NCBI RefSeq assembly: GCF_900156375.1
Contig: NZ_FTNK01000007.1
Location: 62,001 to 126,000, forward strand
DNA length: 64,000 nt
Reading direction: 5' to 3'
DNA from: Paenibacillus macquariensis
GTDB taxonomy: Bacteria > Bacillota > Bacilli > Paenibacillales > Paenibacillaceae
Shown: in pieces, positions 19,284 through 29,192 of the stretch
Layout: every line of letters starts with the position of its first letter
Position numbering within the stretch: position 1 is the stretch's first letter
Notes under the pieces: generated by a model
Told to the model about the DNA's origin: nothing
The model's input: the letters and a program-made list of their open reading frames with translations, nothing else
The model's database searches: none
Translations under genes and position numbers: made by a program

Positions 19284-20480
19284 TTAATTTGTCACGATTG
19301 ATCCTACAAATTCAGCAAAGACATCATTTCCGAACAATATGCCTTTTTGACTCAAACGATAACCCTCAGGAGTCGCCTCCAGAAGCTCTGCACTCAACAT
19401 TTTATCAAGCTGTTTGGCAAACACGACATCCATCTGATCTTCGAATTGCTCTTCAAAATGGGCTTTGGATACACCTTGCATAACACGTAGTCCCACCATT
19501 AAGAAATCTTCCATTGCTTCTTCTTTCGAAATAGGGAAGCTATCTAGACGTGGGAGACCTTGTTTCACAGCCTCCACATATGGATTAACTCCTTTGATAT
19601 TCATATGGCGCAGACGTCCCACGTAACCATGTGCACCTGCACCAAGACCATAATAATCCTCATTTAACCAATACGTCATATTGTGACGACTTTCAAACCC
19701 AGGTTTAGAAAAATTACTAATTTCATATTGGTTATAACCTGCTTGTTTCATCCGATCCATCAACAGAAGATACATTTGAAGCTCATCATCTTCATGAGGC
19801 AAAGGCAATTGGTTCTTCTGATACATCGTATGGAACAGTGTATTCTCTTCCACCTTCAAACTATATATCGAGTAATGATTTAAATTAAGCTCTAGAGCCT
19901 TCGTCACGCTCTCTGATAACATCTCAAGCGTCTGATTCGGTAGACCGAACATTAAGTCAATCGACATATTATCAAATCCTGCTTTGCGGGCATTCTCTAA
20001 GCTTTTATACACATCATCTGTATTATGAATTCTTCCGATTCCTGAAAGTAGATCATTCTGAAATGCTTGTACACCGAAGCTCACACGGTTAACGCCGCCT
20101 TCTCTCATGACCGTCAGTTTCTCCAAATCCGTTGTTCCGGGGTTCGCTTCCATCGAGAATTCAATGTCATCTGACCAATCAGGGAAATGGGTACGGACCG
20201 ACTTCAAGAAATACGCCATTTCATCGGGCTTCAGAACTGTTGGTGTACCTCCACCTACAAAGATACTCTTAATCTGTCCGGGAGGTGTCTGTTTAACCGT
20301 TAATTCCATTTCACGATCTAAGGCAGCCAAATAGTCCATGACCGGCTGATCTTTCAACACATATGAATTAAAGTCACAGTAAAAACACTTGTTGGTGCAA
20401 AAAGGAATGTGCAAATAAACCGCTTGAGGCTTACGGCTTCCCAGATGTCCATTTTGCTTGTGTTGCTTAAGTTCAGCCAT
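19284..20480 (-). CDS. hemW: Radical SAM heme chaperone HemW
   Basis: A 398-residue radical SAM protein formerly annotated as oxygen-independent coproporphyrinogen III oxidase (HemN); HemW members deliver heme. The 4Fe-4S motif CTNKCFYCDF follows VYLHIPF, and FVGGGTPTVL is the SAM-binding glycine segment. I placed the start at the ATG of MAELKQHK, with GAAGGGG in front; the upstream candidate adds five residues and overlaps the ribosome site. Position downstream of lepA matches B. subtilis. Confidence 0.93.
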   Translation of the reverse strand: MAELKQHKQNGHLGSRKPQAVYLHIPFCTNKCFYCDFNSYVLKDQPVMDYLAALDREMELTVKQTPPGQIKSIFVGGGTPTVLKPDEMAYFLKSVRTHFPDWSDDIEFSMEANPGTTDLEKLTVMREGGVNRVSFGVQAFQNDLLSGIGRIHNTDDVYKSLENARKAGFDNMSIDLMFGLPNQTLEMLSESVTKALELNLNHYSIYSLKVEENTLFHTMYQKNQLPLPHEDDELQMYLLLMDRMKQAGYNQYEISNFSKPGFESRHNMTYWLNEDYYGLGAGAHGYVGRLRHMNIKGVNPYVEAVKQGLPRLDSFPISKEEAMEDFLMVGLRVMQGVSKAHFEEQFEDQMDVVFAKQLDKMLSAELLEATPEGYRLSQKGILFGNDVFAEFVGSIVTN

Positions 20481-20521
20481 AATAATCCCCTTCACTCATT
20501 AGATATCGTACTTTTATTGTT

Positions 20522-20549
20522 AGAAAAGGGGAGCCGCAGCGGCTCCCCT
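20522..20549 (-). terminator. Terminator of the lepA transcript
   Basis: AGGGGAGCCGC / GCGGCTCCCCT forms a GC-rich stem, followed on the minus strand by TTTTCTAACAA. It separates lepA from hemW. Confidence 0.9.
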
Positions 20550-20583
20550 GTGATTACTTTACATCTACGCAACACTTGCTTAC

Positions 20584-22398
20584 TTAATCGTCGATTTTCA
20601 GTACCGCCATAAATGCTTCCTGCGGAACTTCAACACTTCCGACTTGCTTCATGCGCTTCTTACCTTCTTTTTGCTTCTCAAGCAACTTACGCTTACGAGA
20701 TATATCTCCACCGTAACATTTAGCCAATACGTTCTTACGCATTGCTTTTACAGTTTCACGTGCAACTACTTTCGTACCTACCGTAGCTTGAATAGGAACC
20801 TCGAACATTTGACGCGGAATAATCTCACGAAGCTTCTCACAAATGATACGCCCGCGATTGAACGAACGATCACGGTGAACGATGAATGAAAGAGCATCCA
20901 CTTGTTCATTGTTAAGCAAGATGTCCATTTTGACAAGGTTAGATGTACGGTATCCAGATATTTCATAGTCAAACGATGCATAACCCTTCGTACCGGACTT
21001 CAACTTATCAAAGAAGTCATAAACAATCTCCGAAAGTGGAACTTCATAAATGATTGTTACACGTTTATCATCTAAATACTCCATGTTTACGAACTCTCCA
21101 CGTTTGTTCTGACACAGTTCCATAACCATACCTACATAATCATTCGGTACGATAATCGCCGCTTTAACGTAAGGCTCTTCTACATGGTCAATCTTACCGA
21201 TCTCTGGATAGTTAGATGGGTTATCAATTGTAATCATATCCCCATTCGTCATCGCGATTCGGTAAATAACACTTGGTGCCGTGGTGATGAGTGGAATATT
21301 GAATTCACGCTCAATCCGTTCCTGAATGATCTCCATATGGAGTAACCCTAAGAATCCACAACGGAATCCAAAACCAAGTGCACTAGAAGATTCCGGCTCA
21401 AAGGTTAGAGAAGCATCATTTAACTGCAGTTTCTCTAACGCTTCTCGTAGATCAACATATTCCGATGTCTCAATCGGATATAGTCCGCAATATACCATTG
21501 GATTAATTGAACGATATCCAGGTAATGCTTCTGGCGTCGGATTCTTCGCATTGGTTACCGTGTCCCCAACTCGTGTATCCCCAACGTGCTTGATACCAGC
21601 AACAATAAAGCCGACATCTCCCACTCTAAGTTCATCCACGATTGTCATGCTAGGCATGAAGGCACCGACCTCAATAACCTCAAACGTTTTGTCTGTCGCC
21701 ATCATCTTGATCTTGGATCCCGCTTTAATGCTACCATCAATGACTCGAATATACACAATAACACCCTTGTAAGCGTCATAGTGAGAGTCAAAGATCAAAG
21801 CTTTAAGTGGTTTGTCCGGATTTCCTGTAGGGGATGGAACTTGTTTTACAACCTGTTCCAATATTTCCCTAATTCCTATTCCCGACTTCGCGGAAGCTAG
21901 AACTGCTTGGCTTGCATCCAAGCCGATAACATCCTCAATTTCCTGTCTTACTCGCTCTGGTTCCGCACTTGGTAGATCAATTTTGTTAATAACAGGCAAA
22001 ATCTCCAAGTTGTTCTCCAGCGCTAAGTAGACGTTAGCGAGCGTCTGAGCTTCAATCCCCTGAGCAGCATCTACGATAAGTAATGCGCCTTCACAAGCCG
22101 CAAGACTTCGTGATACTTCATACGTGAAATCCACGTGTCCAGGTGTATCAATTAAATTCAGAATATACTCTTCCCCGTCGTCAGCAAGGTACTTCAAGTT
22201 AACAGCTTGCAACTTAATTGTAATACCACGTTCACGTTCGAGATCCATCTTGTCCAATACTTGCTCTTGCATTTCTCGAGAAGTCAGTGCACCCGTATGC
22301 TCAAGAATACGGTCAGCCAAAGTAGATTTACCATGGTCTATATGTGCAATGATACTAAAATTACGAATTTTCTTTTGTCTTTCGAATACGTCCGTCAT
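20584..22398 (-). CDS. lepA: Elongation factor 4 (LepA)
   Basis: A 604-residue ribosomal GTPase that back-translocates or remodels stalled ribosomes. GTPase motifs are intact: AHIDHGKST (G1), RERGITIK (G2), DTPGHVDF (G3), NKIDLP (G4). The LepA-specific C-terminal domain ends with [20 protein letters not shown]. It is last in the spoIIP-yqxA-lepA run and is closed by the terminator at 20522. Confidence 0.98.
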   Translation of the reverse strand: MTDVFERQKKIRNFSIIAHIDHGKSTLADRILEHTGALTSREMQEQVLDKMDLERERGITIKLQAVNLKYLADDGEEYILNLIDTPGHVDFTYEVSRSLAACEGALLIVDAAQGIEAQTLANVYLALENNLEILPVINKIDLPSAEPERVRQEIEDVIGLDASQAVLASAKSGIGIREILEQVVKQVPSPTGNPDKPLKALIFDSHYDAYKGVIVYIRVIDGSIKAGSKIKMMATDKTFEVIEVGAFMPSMTIVDELRVGDVGFIVAGIKHVGDTRVGDTVTNAKNPTPEALPGYRSINPMVYCGLYPIETSEYVDLREALEKLQLNDASLTFEPESSSALGFGFRCGFLGLLHMEIIQERIEREFNIPLITTAPSVIYRIAMTNGDMITIDNPSNYPEIGKIDHVEEPYVKAAIIVPNDYVGMVMELCQNKRGEFVNMEYLDDKRVTIIYEVPLSEIVYDFFDKLKSGTKGYASFDYEISGYRTSNLVKMDILLNNEQVDALSFIVHRDRSFNRGRIICEKLREIIPRQMFEVPIQATVGTKVVARETVKAMRKNVLAKCYGGDISRKRKLLEKQKEGKKRMKQVGSVEVPQEAFMAVLKIDD

Positions 22399-22507
22399 GC
22401 CTTACCCCCACAAACAGCCTGATGTATCAATCACCTCATTATAACAGTTGTAGGTAACAGCGGCAATCCCACACACATTTCAATAAATTGGAGGTCATTT
22501 ACAATAC

Positions 22508-22939
22508 TCATTTCGTCGCAGAACTGAAGAGGGACACCACAAATTGAATACCCTCTTGAGAAGCTTTTTGTAATAAATTGGCCGTTTTATCTGCTAACAC
22601 ATCCACTGTAGGCTTTGAGGTCTCAGGTATTAAAATCTGCTGAGGTGTTTTATCTGAATAGTCAGGCGCGTCCACTTGTTGCTGTTCAGAAATAGTCTCT
22701 TTCTGCGTAGGAGCAGGATTCGCCTGTACTGTAATGGTATAAGATCCAGCTGTGCCTGAGTTTGGAATGCCCTGTGGTAAGGGCACTGTTATCTCCTGCG
22801 CCGACTTTGGCGTAGTTACCTTACTGATATCAGGTTGGATGGAAGAGGCACGGCTAGGATTTGCTAACTGCATCCCTATTAGAAGTCCTAACCCCGCCCA
22901 AATCGTAATCATCCACATTTTTTTAGCGAATCGTGACAT
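22508..22939 (-). CDS. YqxA-like protein between spoIIP and lepA
   Basis: A 143-residue protein with one N-terminal membrane segment (MWMITIWAGLGLLIGMQLA) and a Pro/Thr-rich outside portion. B. subtilis has yqxA (DUF3679) at this position, and the layout fits, but similarity is weak by eye. The ATG at 22939 follows AAAGGAGGGG. A role in sporulation is suggested only by its neighbour spoIIP. Confidence 0.7.
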   Translation of the reverse strand: MSRFAKKMWMITIWAGLGLLIGMQLANPSRASSIQPDISKVTTPKSAQEITVPLPQGIPNSGTAGSYTITVQANPAPTQKETISEQQQVDAPDYSDKTPQQILIPETSKPTVDVLADKTANLLQKASQEGIQFVVSLFSSATK

Positions 22940-22974
22940 CAACGTTCCCCTCCTTTACTTATCCATTTCATTCT

Positions 22975-24249
22975 TTAGTCGCCACTCTTTGATATCGTTT
23001 CAGATTTAACAGTACTAGCCTTCTTCGCCTTCTGATCCGCGAAATACACGTCAGATATCGTATCCGCCAAAACACTGGCTGTCCGCTTAAGTTCTTCTTC
23101 CGTACTATCAACCCCACCAATCTCAATCACAATACTATTAGGTGAGAGCGACTGATTATATTCACCGTTGCCCTGCTCTGCTGTTTTGCCCCATATACCT
23201 CTTGATATTCCCGGATAAGATTTTTCTAAACGTTTATTTATAGAATTCGCAAAAGCTTCATTTTCTCGCCAATTTTTGTTCTCATGCCCAATGATGAAAT
23301 ACAATTGTGCATAACTTACGCCATTAATCTCAGTCGTTGTCGTTTTATGACGCTGGGAGTCACGGTGAATGTCGAGCAAATACGTTAATTTAGTGTTTTG
23401 TGCAAGTGCCGCCTTAACTGCTTGACGGGAATATTTATACGAGAACTTGTAACTATAATCTTTTATATAAGAGGGATAGTCATCTTGTAGATGAATTGCA
23501 GAAACACCTTTTGCTTTCAGTTCATTCACGATAAAGCTTCCCACCTGCATGACATTTTGGGAGGGTGAGGCTGAGGTTGGGTTAGTGCTAACTGTTCCTA
23601 CTAATGGATTAAATGCTTCACGAGCGTGAGAATGATAGATTAGCACCTCACTATTGCTGTCTACAGGTGTTTCCTTTGGAATGTCTTTGTCCAGCGGATC
23701 TTTATCAATACCCGGCTTAGTGACGGGGTCCGGCGTGATCGGGTCTGGAAGAACAGCTTCGTTTTCTTGTGATTTGGCATTGGCTACAACCTTAGCGGAA
23801 TCAGGATGGTAATCCTCCGGCGCCTCCATATTCTCATTCCCAGAAGCACTTCGAAGCAGAACAGGATCATTTGCATCCATTCCTGGTAATTCCCGTGCTA
23901 ACAGACTTCTAGGATCCCCTGGATTCACACTGGTTAGTAATTGAAATACAAATGTGGTCATTTTCTCGCCCGATAACGCTGAAGATGTTTGCCCTTTACT
24001 TAGATGAGGAATCTCCATACCCAGCATATCTTTAAACAATTCACTAGAAAGCGATGAAGCAAAACCCTTCATGGATGACACAGGAGAAGAATTGAATTTA
24101 TTCTCCGCTATCCCACCAACGCCTAAGAGTAAGAAGAAGACCATCGAACTTAGCGTTAATAGTAAAAAAGTGCGTCCCATCGTTAGAATAGAAAACCATT
24201 TAGCTCTCCATTTACGTATATTCCAAATTTGATACCATTTACTTTCCAT
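22975..24249 (-). CDS. spoIIP: Stage II sporulation protein P
   Basis: A peptidoglycan amidase/endopeptidase that thins septal peptidoglycan and drives engulfment with SpoIID and SpoIIM. The 424-residue protein has a basic N-terminus and one membrane anchor (about residues 24-48), a low-complexity Pro/Asp linker and a C-terminal amidase domain with VLIYHSHAREAF, YLLDIHRDSQ and VIEIGGVDST supplying the metal-binding His and Glu residues. It lies downstream of gpr, as in B. subtilis. Confidence 0.95.
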   Translation of the reverse strand: MESKWYQIWNIRKWRAKWFSILTMGRTFLLLTLSSMVFFLLLGVGGIAENKFNSSPVSSMKGFASSLSSELFKDMLGMEIPHLSKGQTSSALSGEKMTTFVFQLLTSVNPGDPRSLLARELPGMDANDPVLLRSASGNENMEAPEDYHPDSAKVVANAKSQENEAVLPDPITPDPVTKPGIDKDPLDKDIPKETPVDSNSEVLIYHSHAREAFNPLVGTVSTNPTSASPSQNVMQVGSFIVNELKAKGVSAIHLQDDYPSYIKDYSYKFSYKYSRQAVKAALAQNTKLTYLLDIHRDSQRHKTTTTEINGVSYAQLYFIIGHENKNWRENEAFANSINKRLEKSYPGISRGIWGKTAEQGNGEYNQSLSPNSIVIEIGGVDSTEEELKRTASVLADTISDVYFADQKAKKASTVKSETISKSGD

Positions 24250-24329
24250 GTCTAATGTCCTCCTGAAATCTCTTATACTTCAAATCTATGAACTTTAGAG
24301 ATTCACTAGAACCAAAACACAAAAAAAGA

Positions 24330-24350
24330 AGTTCCGATAGATTCGGAACT
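24330..24350 (-). terminator. Terminator of gpr
   Basis: AGTTCCGA / TCGGAACT, an 8-bp stem with a 5-base loop, followed on the minus strand by CTTTTTTTG. It separates gpr from spoIIP. Confidence 0.88.
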
Positions 24351-24371
24351 CCTTTTCGTATAACTTAAACC

Positions 24372-25373
24372 TTAATGTGTGTAATCACCTGCATTGGTTG
24401 AGTCGACCGCCTCATGCAAGGCCGCATTTAACCCTGTGGCAATGATGTTGGCCATGTCCTCAATAAACTTATCAATTTCTTTAGGTGTCACAATCAGGTC
24501 ATGCCCAAGAGGTTCTAGCACTTCTTTAACTAAACCTAGACGCTCCTGTTCAGGCATATCATCCAACATCCCGATAATTTCCTTCGTTTGATTCGTTTCC
24601 TGATCTAAATGTTTCTTCATCAATTCGATCGCATTATTCACAATGGTAGACGCATAACAAACCGTAGGTACACCAATAGCGATACAAGGTACACCCAATA
24701 CTTCTTTGGTTAATCCTCTTCGTTTATTACCTATCCCTGACCCAGGGTGAATACCTATATCAGCAATTTGGATCGTCGTATTTACCCGTTCAAGCGATCT
24801 GGATGCGAGTGCGTCCACAGCGATAATTAGATCCGGTTTTGTACGATCTATAATTCCTTGTACAATTTCACTGGATTCAATACCAGTTACCCCGAGTACG
24901 CCTGGGGCAATTGCACTTAATTGCCGATATCCGGGGGCAACCTGATCAGGTACCAACTCAAAATAATGACGTGTGACTAATATATTTTCTACAACAAGTG
25001 GTCCTAGAGAGTCAGGGGTAACATTCCAGTTCCCTAGACCAACAACCAAGACCGATTTAGTCTTACTAATTCCAATCAATGTTAGGAAGTCTTCGAATTC
25101 TCGAGCCAACGCCTCAGCCACTCTTCCTTGCAAACCCGTATCCCCATCACGAAGCCCCGGTACTTCCAACGTCACATAATGCCCCTTCACTCTACCAATC
25201 ATCTTCGACCCTTCATCGTTTAGCACATTTAATCGCGTGATTTTGATTCCGTCTTGCTCAGAAACTTCTTCATCTACACCTGGAATAGGTGCGTTATATC
25301 TTTTTTCTGCCATTTCCTTAGCATCTACAGCAAGATCTGTACGAACGTTATAATTCTGCAAATCTAAAGTCAT
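24372..25373 (-). CDS. gpr: Germination protease GPR
   Basis: A 333-residue spore protease that starts degradation of small acid-soluble proteins during germination. The N-terminus (residues ~1-16) corresponds to the propeptide removed on activation, followed by the conserved RTDLAVDA. Core GPR segments such as VLVVGLGNWNVTPDSLGP and DALASRSLERVNTTIQIADI are present. Length is a little under the B. subtilis enzyme. A sigma-G-like promoter lies just upstream. Confidence 0.96.
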   Translation of the reverse strand: MTLDLQNYNVRTDLAVDAKEMAEKRYNAPIPGVDEEVSEQDGIKITRLNVLNDEGSKMIGRVKGHYVTLEVPGLRDGDTGLQGRVAEALAREFEDFLTLIGISKTKSVLVVGLGNWNVTPDSLGPLVVENILVTRHYFELVPDQVAPGYRQLSAIAPGVLGVTGIESSEIVQGIIDRTKPDLIIAVDALASRSLERVNTTIQIADIGIHPGSGIGNKRRGLTKEVLGVPCIAIGVPTVCYASTIVNNAIELMKKHLDQETNQTKEIIGMLDDMPEQERLGLVKEVLEPLGHDLIVTPKEIDKFIEDMANIIATGLNAALHEAVDSTNAGDYTH

Positions 25374-25403
25374 CCGTATTTAACCTCCTTCATCTTCTCA
25401 TGA

Positions 25404-25433
25404 TAGTGTGCGAGAGAAGGGAGATGTTTATTC
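25404..25433 (-). promoter_or_regulatory. Possible sigma-G-type promoter of gpr
   Basis: On the minus strand, GAATA and CACACTA are separated by 18 bases, close to the forespore (sigma F/G) pattern, and end about 30 bases before the gpr start. The -10 differs from consensus by one position. Confidence 0.4.
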
Positions 25434-25449
25434 AAACCCTTTTTTAGTA

Positions 25450-25478
25450 TTGCTTTTTATAGTGCCTCATGCTAAACT
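25450..25478 (+). promoter_or_regulatory. Probable vegetative promoter of rpsT
   Basis: TTGCTT, 17 bases, TAAACT, ending about 57 bases before the rpsT start codon. This fits a sigma-A promoter. Confidence 0.5.
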
Positions 25479-25535
25479 ATTTTAAGTTGTGAATCATTTC
25501 GATATCTATCGAATGTCTTTCAGGAGGTGAATGCA

Positions 25536-25808
25536 ATGCCAAATATTAAATCCGCAATCAAACGCGTAAAAACGAACGACAAACGTCATGCGCTCAACGC
25601 TTCCCAAAAATCCGCGCTTCGTACAGCTGTTAAAGCTGCTGACAACGCGCTGGCAAATAATGAAGTTGAAGCTGCTAATACTACCATTCAATTGGCTTCC
25701 AAGAAATTGGATAAGGCTGTAACTAAAGGTTTGATCCACAAGAATGCAGCTGCTCGTAAGAAATCTCGCTTGGCGAAAAAACTTAACGCCCTTAATGCTC
25801 AAGCATAA
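25536..25808 (+). CDS. rpsT: 30S ribosomal protein S20
   Basis: A 90-residue primary 16S rRNA-binding protein, rich in Lys and Ala, starting [19 protein letters not shown], the standard S20 N-terminus. The ATG at 25536 follows AGGAGGTGA; an in-frame GTG at 25527 lies inside that ribosome site and is rejected as start. It is a single plus-strand gene between divergent gpr and convergent holA, as in Bacillus. Confidence 0.98.
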   Translation: MPNIKSAIKRVKTNDKRHALNASQKSALRTAVKAADNALANNEVEAANTTIQLASKKLDKAVTKGLIHKNAAARKKSRLAKKLNALNAQA

Positions 25809-25835
25809 GATGCGCTATTCATACGACAAAAGCAG

Positions 25836-25873
25836 AAGTCCTGAACAGCAAGTTAGCTGATCAGGACTTTTTA
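25836..25873 (+). terminator. Terminator between rpsT and holA
   Basis: AAGTCCTGA / TCAGGACTT with a 16-base loop, followed by TTTTTA on the plus strand. It may also serve the convergent holA transcript. Confidence 0.88.
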
Positions 25874-25883
25874 GCATGTATTA

Positions 25884-26903
25884 TTAATTTTGTAATCGCA
25901 ATAAAAACAACTCTAATCCAAGGACCTTTTCTATTCTCCCCGTTTTCATCTGGAAATCTAAATCCGCAAGCCTATTCAAGATTTGTCTAAGATCCCCTGA
26001 TTTGAACTTTCTTGCTTGCTCACCCGCTATTTTAACTGCATAAGGATGAAGACTAAGCTGTGATGCAATTTGTTGCTGTGAATAGCTTTGACCAGCCAAT
26101 TCCTTCACCTGTAAAATAATACGAAACTGTCTTGTGATGAGAGCCGCTATCTTAATTGGTTCTTCGCGTTGCTTAAGAAGCTCATAGAATATACCCAGTG
26201 CTTGTTCTAAGCGCAGATTAGCAATATTCTCAACCAGTGCAAAGACATTCTGTTCCGTACTACGAGCCACTAACTGCTCCACGGTATCAAGATCAATCGT
26301 TCCACCCTCTCCAGCATATAAACAAAGCTTATCCAGTTCGGCAGTTAATGTCTGAAGTTGTGTACCTGCGTTTCTAATCAAAGCCTCAGCAGTCCCTTGT
26401 GTTAACACACAGCCTCTCTGCTTCGTCTCCTTAGTCACCCAGCCTAGTAATTCCTCTCCCCCTAGTGGAGCGAATGCAAGGACAACCCCATCAGTTTTCA
26501 GCGCTTTAACTACTTTCTTCCGTTCATCTAACTTCTCATGGTATACGAGAAATATAAGGATACTGTATTCAGCAGGATTCTTCATATATTCCAAAAGTGC
26601 TTCCACACGATGTTCAATCTTACCACCTTCTTTACCTGCTGTGAAAACAGAGGCATCTCGGACAAAGATTAACTTTCGTGGCACCATAAAAGGTACTGTC
26701 TCCGCTTCCTCAATGACAACTTGAAGTGGCGTATCCGCCAGATCATAGTTCACAATAGCGAAATCACGGTCTTCCTTTTGAAGTAATTGCTCTTCCAACA
26801 AGGAAGTAAACTTTTTTATTTGATACTTCTCCAAACCATAAAGTAAATATACAGGAGAAACATCTCCATGTTTGATCGCTTTCGTTGCTGTTTTGATATC
26901 CAT
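25884..26903 (-). CDS. holA: DNA polymerase III delta subunit
   Basis: A 339-residue clamp-loader subunit (YqeN in Bacillus) that opens the beta clamp. The N-terminal AAA+-like domain begins with PVYLLYGLEKYQIKKF; KLIFVRDASVF and LTAELDKLCLYAG are recognisable delta-subunit segments. The C-terminal collar domain ends KTGRIEKVLGLELFLLRLQ. It lies between rpsT and the com locus, as in B. subtilis. Confidence 0.93.
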   Translation of the reverse strand: MDIKTATKAIKHGDVSPVYLLYGLEKYQIKKFTSLLEEQLLQKEDRDFAIVNYDLADTPLQVVIEEAETVPFMVPRKLIFVRDASVFTAGKEGGKIEHRVEALLEYMKNPAEYSILIFLVYHEKLDERKKVVKALKTDGVVLAFAPLGGEELLGWVTKETKQRGCVLTQGTAEALIRNAGTQLQTLTAELDKLCLYAGEGGTIDLDTVEQLVARSTEQNVFALVENIANLRLEQALGIFYELLKQREEPIKIAALITRQFRIILQVKELAGQSYSQQQIASQLSLHPYAVKIAGEQARKFKSGDLRQILNRLADLDFQMKTGRIEKVLGLELFLLRLQN

Positions 26904-27209
26904 GGAAGATTCCCCCTCTTTTTCTTTCTACGTATGACCCCTTTAATGCTCTTTATTGATTCTACCAAAAAAGAGACCTTCAAACCATAACAAAGGAACC
27001 TCGAGCTTTCACTCAAGGTTCCTTTTGTCCCAGCACATCTATATAAACACCGACAACAGAAAGCTCTAGAAACTTCCCTGCCAGTGGCCATAACGATTAG
27101 GGCTTCCTTATTTATATTGATGGCTGAATATCCAAGTGCTACTGCGACTGTACCGTAATATAACATATTCTTACGTTTCATGAACGGTGCGTCCATTTGA
27201 AAAGAAATT
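26904..27209. other. Gap between the anti-sigma gene and holA
   Basis: A 306-base gap. It contains the hairpin at 26992-27025. An overlapping open frame (26816-27196) is not convincing: it has no ribosome site, reads through the hairpin and overlaps holA by 88 bases. Confidence 0.5.
26992..27025 (-). terminator. Terminator after the sigma/anti-sigma operon
   Basis: AAAGGAACCT…GAG and CTC…AGGTTCCTTT form a long stem. A/T runs on both sides are modest. It lies between the anti-sigma stop and the holA start. Confidence 0.75.
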
Positions 27210-28397
27210 TTACGGAGCTACAGCTGTATCATTAGGATAAGTGTAACTAGACACTTTACCATCTAGAGATGTTTGATACGTAAACACTTTACTATCCTCA
27301 GACCATTCCCCCGACACCCAATCACCGGTTAATTCAATACTTTGAATAATAGAATTTTTAATTTCCATTTCCAAGGGTAATTTATATATAACCAGTTTCT
27401 GATCTTCCAATGTCGCTTGCATTTTCCCATCTGGTGATTCCCATGACTGAGATGCATCCAAACCAAAAGATCTTATTTGCGTCATAAGGTTGTCTTGAGA
27501 CGGAAGTAGTGGGTCAACGCTTAATGCCTTTGGCGCTTCACTGATACTCTTATCTTTAGGTACAACAACTTCCTTATTACTGCTGGAAGCTTGCCCTTGA
27601 ACCGGTTCTACCGTCCTGGATTTATCTTGAGCACTAGATTTATCACTTGCGCCCTGTGTTGATTGCAGTGGAGCCACTTCAGTCTGCTTCGCTGTATCAT
27701 CCGGTGCCTTAGCAGAACTTGGATCAGGACTCTTTGAATCAACAGCTGGTTCTGAAGGTTTATCCACTTTTACCGGTACTTCCCCTTCATTTTCTGCCAC
27801 TTGATCCGAGGTACTTTGATCCATATCAGGACTTGCCACTGAATCCGAACTAATACCATCCTGCTGAGTCGTATCAGTAGAAACCACTGAACCACCTGCA
27901 TTATTAGTAGCTGTATTATCAACAGTCTTCTGCTGGGCAGAGGCGACCTTATCGGAGACCTTAGCAACGGGTTCTTGCATCTGGGCATCATCGATTTCTT
28001 GTGGAGTATAAGCATAAATAGCTACGCCTAGGATTCCCATTGCTGCGACAGCTCCGATCACCGTTCTTGCTGCCGTACCTGCGAACAATCGTCTCTTAGG
28101 GACGATTACAGGGGTCACGGGTACCATTTCATCAGGCGTGCGTTCTTTCGAAGCACACTTCTCAAGCCGTGCACGATCTATCGCATCAAGCTGAGGCATA
28201 ATAGCATCAACCAAGCTATATTTAGGATTGACAAGAGGAAGCTCTGCAAGTTCATGAGACAGCGACTTAAGCATACGGAAGGATTCAGCACATTGTGGAC
28301 AATGAGCAATATGCTCCATCATCTCAGTCGTATTCTCTTCATTAAGATCATTATCTAAATAACGGTGCATCCATTCAATCACCTCTGGACATTTCAT
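27210..28397 (-). CDS. Zinc-finger anti-sigma factor, membrane-bound
   Basis: A 395-residue protein that probably sequesters the adjacent ECF sigma factor. The N-terminal ZAS domain shows HIAHCPQC (H-x3-C-x2-C) near residue 30. One membrane segment lies around residues 112-130 (VIGAVAAMGILGVAIYAY). A long Ser/Thr/Asp/Gln-rich, probably disordered extracytoplasmic region follows, then a compact C-terminal domain. Its ATG overlaps the sigma stop (ATGA), so the two are coupled. The trigger signal is unknown. Confidence 0.88.
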   Translation of the reverse strand: MKCPEVIEWMHRYLDNDLNEENTTEMMEHIAHCPQCAESFRMLKSLSHELAELPLVNPKYSLVDAIMPQLDAIDRARLEKCASKERTPDEMVPVTPVIVPKRRLFAGTAARTVIGAVAAMGILGVAIYAYTPQEIDDAQMQEPVAKVSDKVASAQQKTVDNTATNNAGGSVVSTDTTQQDGISSDSVASPDMDQSTSDQVAENEGEVPVKVDKPSEPAVDSKSPDPSSAKAPDDTAKQTEVAPLQSTQGASDKSSAQDKSRTVEPVQGQASSSNKEVVVPKDKSISEAPKALSVDPLLPSQDNLMTQIRSFGLDASQSWESPDGKMQATLEDQKLVIYKLPLEMEIKNSIIQSIELTGDWVSGEWSEDSKVFTYQTSLDGKVSSYTYPNDTAVAP

Positions 28398-28942
28398 CCT
28401 GATACACCTCCTTTCTGGTACTCTTGAAGCATACTCTGTAATTGCTGTCTTGCCCTAAATAGATATGATTTAACCGTATTTAGCGGAAGATTCAAGCAAT
28501 CAGCAATTTCGTTGTAGGAGAAATCCTGTATATACCTTAATACAATAACGGTTCTATGATGTTCTGGCAGTTGATTGATCGCTTCCTGAATATCCTCTGC
28601 CATGTAAGAAGACAATACTAATTGTTCAACATCCTGTTTATCCGGAAAAACAAACTCATGTTCATCCATAGAAACCGTTGGCTTATTACGTCGAAATTTA
28701 TCAATACATATATTAGTCACGATCCGTTGCACCCATGTCTTAAACTTCGCTTTTTCCTCATAGGAGTCGATTCGGGTATAAATACGGATCAATGATTCCT
28801 GAGCTGCATCTAGCGCATCTTGTTCGTTGTTCAGGATATAATAGGCCGTCCGATATACATGTTGTTCAATATCTCGTAATAGGGTAATTAGAGCGTCGCG
28901 ATCGCCCGATTGAGCCGCTCTAATGAGTCCGAGCTCTACCAC
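28394..28942 (-). CDS. ECF-family RNA polymerase sigma factor
   Basis: A 182-residue ECF sigma factor (SigW-like). Region 2 reads YILNNEQDALDAAQESLIRI and FKTWVQRIVTNICIDKFRR; region 4 reads LPEHHRTVIVLRYIQDFSYN followed by EIADCLNLPLNTVKSYLFRA. I chose the GTG at 28942, preceded by GAGAGGGGG, over a longer form to 29011, which would overlap the proposed promoter. It forms an operon with the anti-sigma gene and lies downstream of comEC. Confidence 0.9.
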   Translation of the reverse strand: MVELGLIRAAQSGDRDALITLLRDIEQHVYRTAYYILNNEQDALDAAQESLIRIYTRIDSYEEKAKFKTWVQRIVTNICIDKFRRNKPTVSMDEHEFVFPDKQDVEQLVLSSYMAEDIQEAINQLPEHHRTVIVLRYIQDFSYNEIADCLNLPLNTVKSYLFRARQQLQSMLQEYQKGGVSG

Positions 28943-28972
28943 AAAGGATCCCCCTCTCCCTGCAATCTTACT

Positions 28973-28999
28973 GACGTGTAAGACCAGCAAATTGTTGCA
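28973..28999 (-). promoter_or_regulatory. Putative ECF-type (autoregulatory) promoter
   Basis: On the minus strand TGCAAC and CGTC are separated by 17 bases, the AAC…CGT layout recognised by ECF sigma factors, with CGTC about 30 bases before the GTG of the sigma gene. Autoregulation is inferred. Confidence 0.5.
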
Positions 29000-29192
29000 A
29001 TTTGTAATCACTTTTTTATAATAATTTTCATAAGATTATGTACCTAACATGCATGTCGTCTAATCACAAAAAATTCAACCCCCCATAACAAGTAGAGATT
29101 GATGATAAAAGTTAACTATAAATAGTCATGTCATAAGACTCTCTATGGAAATCTTACAAGAGTATGAGATGAAGTTCAAGTCCCCACATGAC

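Noticed and set aside
26816-27196. A 126-codon minus-strand frame between the anti-sigma gene and holA
   Set aside because: No ribosome site, reads through a terminator hairpin and overlaps holA by 88 bases. Its first 30 codons look membrane-like, so a decayed gene cannot be ruled out.
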